Shown here: in pieces, positions 61,084-64,000 of the stretch | How positions within the stretch are numbered: the stretch's first letter is position 1 | Layout of the letters: each line of letters opens with the position of its first letter | Source: Malus domestica | Lineage: Eukaryota; Streptophyta; Magnoliopsida; Rosales; Rosaceae | Reading direction: 5' to 3' | Assembly (NCBI RefSeq): GCF_042453785.1 | Contig: NC_091672.1 | Coordinates: 6,342,501-6,406,500 of the forward strand | Length of the DNA: 64,000 nucleotides | Position numbers and translations under genes: made by a program | The notes under the pieces: generated by a model | What the model saw: the letters and a program-made list of their open reading frames with translations, nothing else | Databases searched by the model: none | Told to the model about the DNA's origin: nothing

Positions 61084-64000
61084 ACAACAACAACAACAAA
61101 GCCTTTTCCCATTAAGTGGGGTCGGCTATATGAATCCTAGAACGCCATTGCGCTTGGTTTTGTGTCATGTCCTCCGTTAGATCCAAGTACTCTAAGTCTT
61201 TTCTTAGGGTCTCTTCCAAAGTTTTTCTAGGTCTTCCTCTACCCCTTCGGCCTTGAACCTCTGTCCCGTAGTCACATATTCGAACCGGAGCGTCAGTAGG
61301 CATTCTTTGCACATGTCCAAACCACCGTAACCGATTTTCTCTCATCTTTCCTTCAATTTTGGCTACTCCTACTTTACCTCGGATATCCTCATTCCCAATC
61401 TTATATTTTCTCGTGTGCCCACACATCCCACGAAGCATCCTCATCTCTGCTACACCAATTTTGTGTACGTGTTGATGCTTCACCGCCCAACATTCTGTGC
61501 CATACAGCATCGCTGGCTTTATTGCCGTCCTATAAAATTTTCCCTTGAGCTTCAGTGGCCTACGACGATCCCACAACACGCCGGATGCACTCTTCCACTT
61601 CATCCATCCAGCTTGTATTCTATGGTTGAGATCTCCATCTAATTCTCCGTTCTTTTGCAAGATAGATCCTAGGTAGCGAAAATGGTCGCTTTTTGTGATC
61701 TTGGCTAGATTGCTCCGGTCATTAGTGTGGATAAGTATATAAATGGATAGAGACATGAAAGCAAACACAAGATGTACGTGGTTCACCCAGATTGGCTACG
61801 TCTACAGAATATAGGAGTTCTCATTAATTGCGAAGGGTTTACACAAGTACATAGGTTCAAGCTCTCCTTTAGTGAGTACAAGTGAATGATTTAGTACAAA
61901 TGACATTAGGAAATATTGTGGGAGAATGATATCGTAATCACGAAACTTCTAAGTACCGAAGTGTGGTATCGTCTTCACTTGCCTTATCTGTCTCATAGGT
62001 AGATGTGGCATCTTCTCTGGAAGTACTCTTCCTCCATCCAGGGGTGGTATCTTTAACTGGTGGAGATGCACAAGGTAATGTATCAATTTCACTTGAAGCT
62101 TACTTGTAGTTTCATGCTTGGTCAAGCGCGATACAAACCATGTAGTAGGAGTCCCCCAAGTCGCCGAGCTAGGAGATCTGCTGAAAGAGACGACAGACAA
62201 GGTAAGCAATCAGAGCTCCAAGCAATCAGTCCCAGATCAGAAGTTTGATTTCAAGTTCCGGCTGATTGTTCTCATTCTCCCTATCTTGCAGGCAGCATGA
62301 AGGATAAAGAGAAGAAAAATGAGAAGAGATGATATGAGATACTTTTGCTTTTGAAGAAGTAACTTTCCACAGGCTTATTCTTGAACTGGGCTGGAGGGTT
62401 TTTTGGTTTCCTCCAGAGTATAAGGCCGACTGAAGAATTTGAGGGTCAAAACAAGTCCATCAAATCTAGAGTACGTTCGACCCTGCTGATATGGGATACT
62501 TTTGCTTTTGACAAAGTAGTGGATGTATCGGCACGTGTGCTGTCACGCTTGTCTCCACATGCTTCCTTGTATCCTTCTCACTTGCCCTATCTGTTCCTCA
62601 GGCAGATGCGGTATCTTCCCTGGAAGCATAAGATGTTGAAGATGAGTACTCGAGAGCAATGCTAGGTAAGTAATCAGGTAAGGGGTTCCAGGCAGTCAGT
62701 TCCTGACTGGAAGCTTGATTCCAAGTGCTGACTGATTGCTCTCTTTCTCCTTGTCTTGTAGGTAAGAACAAGGCCAAATGAGAAGACAGGGAAAAAGCAT
62801 GATATGGGATACTCTTGCTTTTAACCCTGATGATATGAGATATTATTGCTCTAGTATAGCTTGTTTGCAGAGGTATTATCGAGGGGAAAGAAAGCTGAAT
62901 ATTTCGAAAGACTTCGTTGGGAGTGCACTCTCAGATATGAGGAAGGGTTGAGCATTTTTGCAGGTCTGCCTGTCCGTTGGGGATGGAGGTCGACATATAT
63001 AGGAGTCTCCCTAACAACAAGTAGTAATGCTATTCATTTACCCTGCTTGGTCATAGCACGGTAGTGGGAGCTGCCAGCTTCACATGTTTTAACTCTGTCA
63101 GAGCACTTTGAAAAAGTGGTCTGTGGTGTCTGGAAAGCTGATTTTGCGTGTGAAGATTACAGACAAGCTTTATCCAAGGAGGTCTGGCTCTCGAAGTTGA
63201 GAAAGTGGTGCCTCTTCGGTTTTCGAACAAGCAATCTTGTCGGGGATCTGGCTCTCGAGATTCGGAGAATGATGCCTCTTTGATTTTTGAGAAAGCAATC
63301 CTGCTGGGGGTCTGGCTTTCGAGATTCGGAGAGCGGTGTCTCTTCGATTTTTGAGAAAGTAATCATGTTGGGAGTCTGGCTCTCGAGATTCGGAGGGCGG
63401 TGCCTCTTCGATTTTGGAGCAAGCAATCTTGTTGGGAGTGTTTTCTCGAATGTGGGTAAAAGTTGGGCATGTTTGCTAGTCTACCTTGCCACAGAGCACA
63501 GAGGTTGACACACAGGGACTTTCCAATTATTCAGCAGTTGTACTGTTCCTTTACCCTTGTGGGTAATAATATGGTAGCTAGACCTTCAAAATTTATGTGT
63601 CTAAACTTTGTTAGTGTTGTTTCTTTGTTATTCTTTTACCCTTCTTGGTCAGAGCGATGTAGTGGGAGCTGCAAGTTTCACGTGTCTCAACTTTGTCAGA
63701 GAACTTTGGCAAAGTTATCTGTGGTACCCATGAACTAATGTTGCGTGTGGAAAATGGGTGATTGAACAGTAAGATTCATATGCTTTCTACTTCACCAGAA
63801 ATCTTCGACAGAATGCCCGTAATTCCCACAAAGCTGAGTGTGCGTGTGACAGGTGCTGACAAGGCTGAAAAAGTAGGTGCCTCTTCGATTTCTGATATCG
63901 GCCCTCGTGGTCTCTGAGTAGCTCAGCTTTTGAAAAAGCAAGCGCCTCTTCGATTTTTGAGATCGGCCTTCGTGGTCTTTGAGCAGCCCAGCTTTTGAGA
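61084..64000 (-). mobile_element. Composite retroelement copy C, running off the window
   Basis: The (TTG)n tail (61099-61084), RTE 3' end (61697-61100), LTR fragment (61933-61698) and cargo (from 61934) are in the same order as copies A and B. The 218-bp repeat appears as one unit (GGAGCAAGCAATC near 63418). The window ends inside the CTTCGATTT-rich part of the cargo, before the 224-aa ORF would be expected (about 64.2 kb). It lies in the last visible intron of the fibrillin gene, antisense to it. Confidence 0.8.
61112..61786 (-). CDS. Chimeric LTR-RTE open frame, 224 codons
   Basis: An uninterrupted minus-strand frame begins in the LTR fragment ([20 protein letters not shown]) and continues through the fusion ([20 protein letters not shown]) into the RTE C-terminal region ([34 protein letters not shown], ending HIADPT). 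It is intact only in copy C. In copies A and B the same frame is interrupted. It has no RT catalytic motif. Translation is unproven and could be chance. Confidence 0.45.
   Translation of the reverse strand: MNHVHLVFAFMSLSIYILIHTNDRSNLAKITKSDHFRYLGSILQKNGELDGDLNHRIQAGWMKWKSASGVLWDRRRPLKLKGKFYRTAIKPAMLYGTECWAVKHQHVHKIGVAEMRMLRGMCGHTRKYKIGNEDIRGKVGVAKIEGKMRENRLRWFGHVQRMPTDAPVRICDYGTEVQGRRGRGRPRKTLEETLRKDLEYLDLTEDMTQNQAQWRSRIHIADPT

Overview
The window is nuclear DNA of a flowering plant. It has intron-rich genes with GT-AG junctions, a plant-type actin with a leader intron, plastid-directed proteins, and Ty1/copia, Ty3/gypsy, RTE-LINE, SINE and MITE debris. The protein similarities and the repeat families (Au-like SINEs, a TTG-tailed RTE LINE) point to Rosaceae, probably apple or pear. 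That is an inference from remembered sequence patterns, not a database match.

Layout. 1-7.3 kb is a TE graveyard: a broken copia pol with an LTR inserted in it, another copia LTR with its primer-binding site, a MITE, and an antisense gypsy gag remnant with its LTR. 7.65-9.0 kb is a MITE nested inside a MITE. 9.3-13.1 kb (-) is a CDF metal transporter of the MTP5/MTPC2 type (10 exons, 394 aa). 15.5-18.8 kb (-) is Nudix hydrolase 23 (7 exons, 297 aa). 19.3-29.8 kb (-) is a DnaJ-like gene that seems to have lost the exon with the J-domain core and carries a 7-kb composite retroelement in intron 2. 34.3-36.3 kb (+) is actin (377 aa). 38.2-40.8 kb (-) is a clade-D PP2C (381 aa). 45.0-46.5 kb (-) is a 152-aa basic protein of unknown function. 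48.7-57.2 kb (-) is the DNA polymerase delta small subunit (14 exons, 442 aa), with a second composite in intron 2. A tRNA-Ala(TGC) gene lies in the 375-bp head-to-head gap before 57.6 kb (+), a PAP/fibrillin gene. The last exon of that gene is not in the window, because a third composite starts at 61.1 kb and runs off the end.

The gene order NUDX23 - DnaJ - actin - unknown - POLD2 - fibrillin resembles, from memory, Arabidopsis At2g42070-At2g42130, so this is a conserved housekeeping block that has been expanded by transposons.

The most unusual content is the composite family. On the minus strand it reads: a 5'-truncated RTE LINE, then 3.3-4.2 kb of cargo (holding an intact 224-aa coiled-coil ORF in the opposite orientation and a 218-bp tandem repeat), then an LTR fragment from a gypsy-type element, then a second RTE 3' end with a (TTG)n tail. 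The left junction is shared by all three copies and the right junction by both copies that show it. This suggests one chimeric element mobilised repeatedly by RTE machinery, comparable in logic to primate SVA elements.
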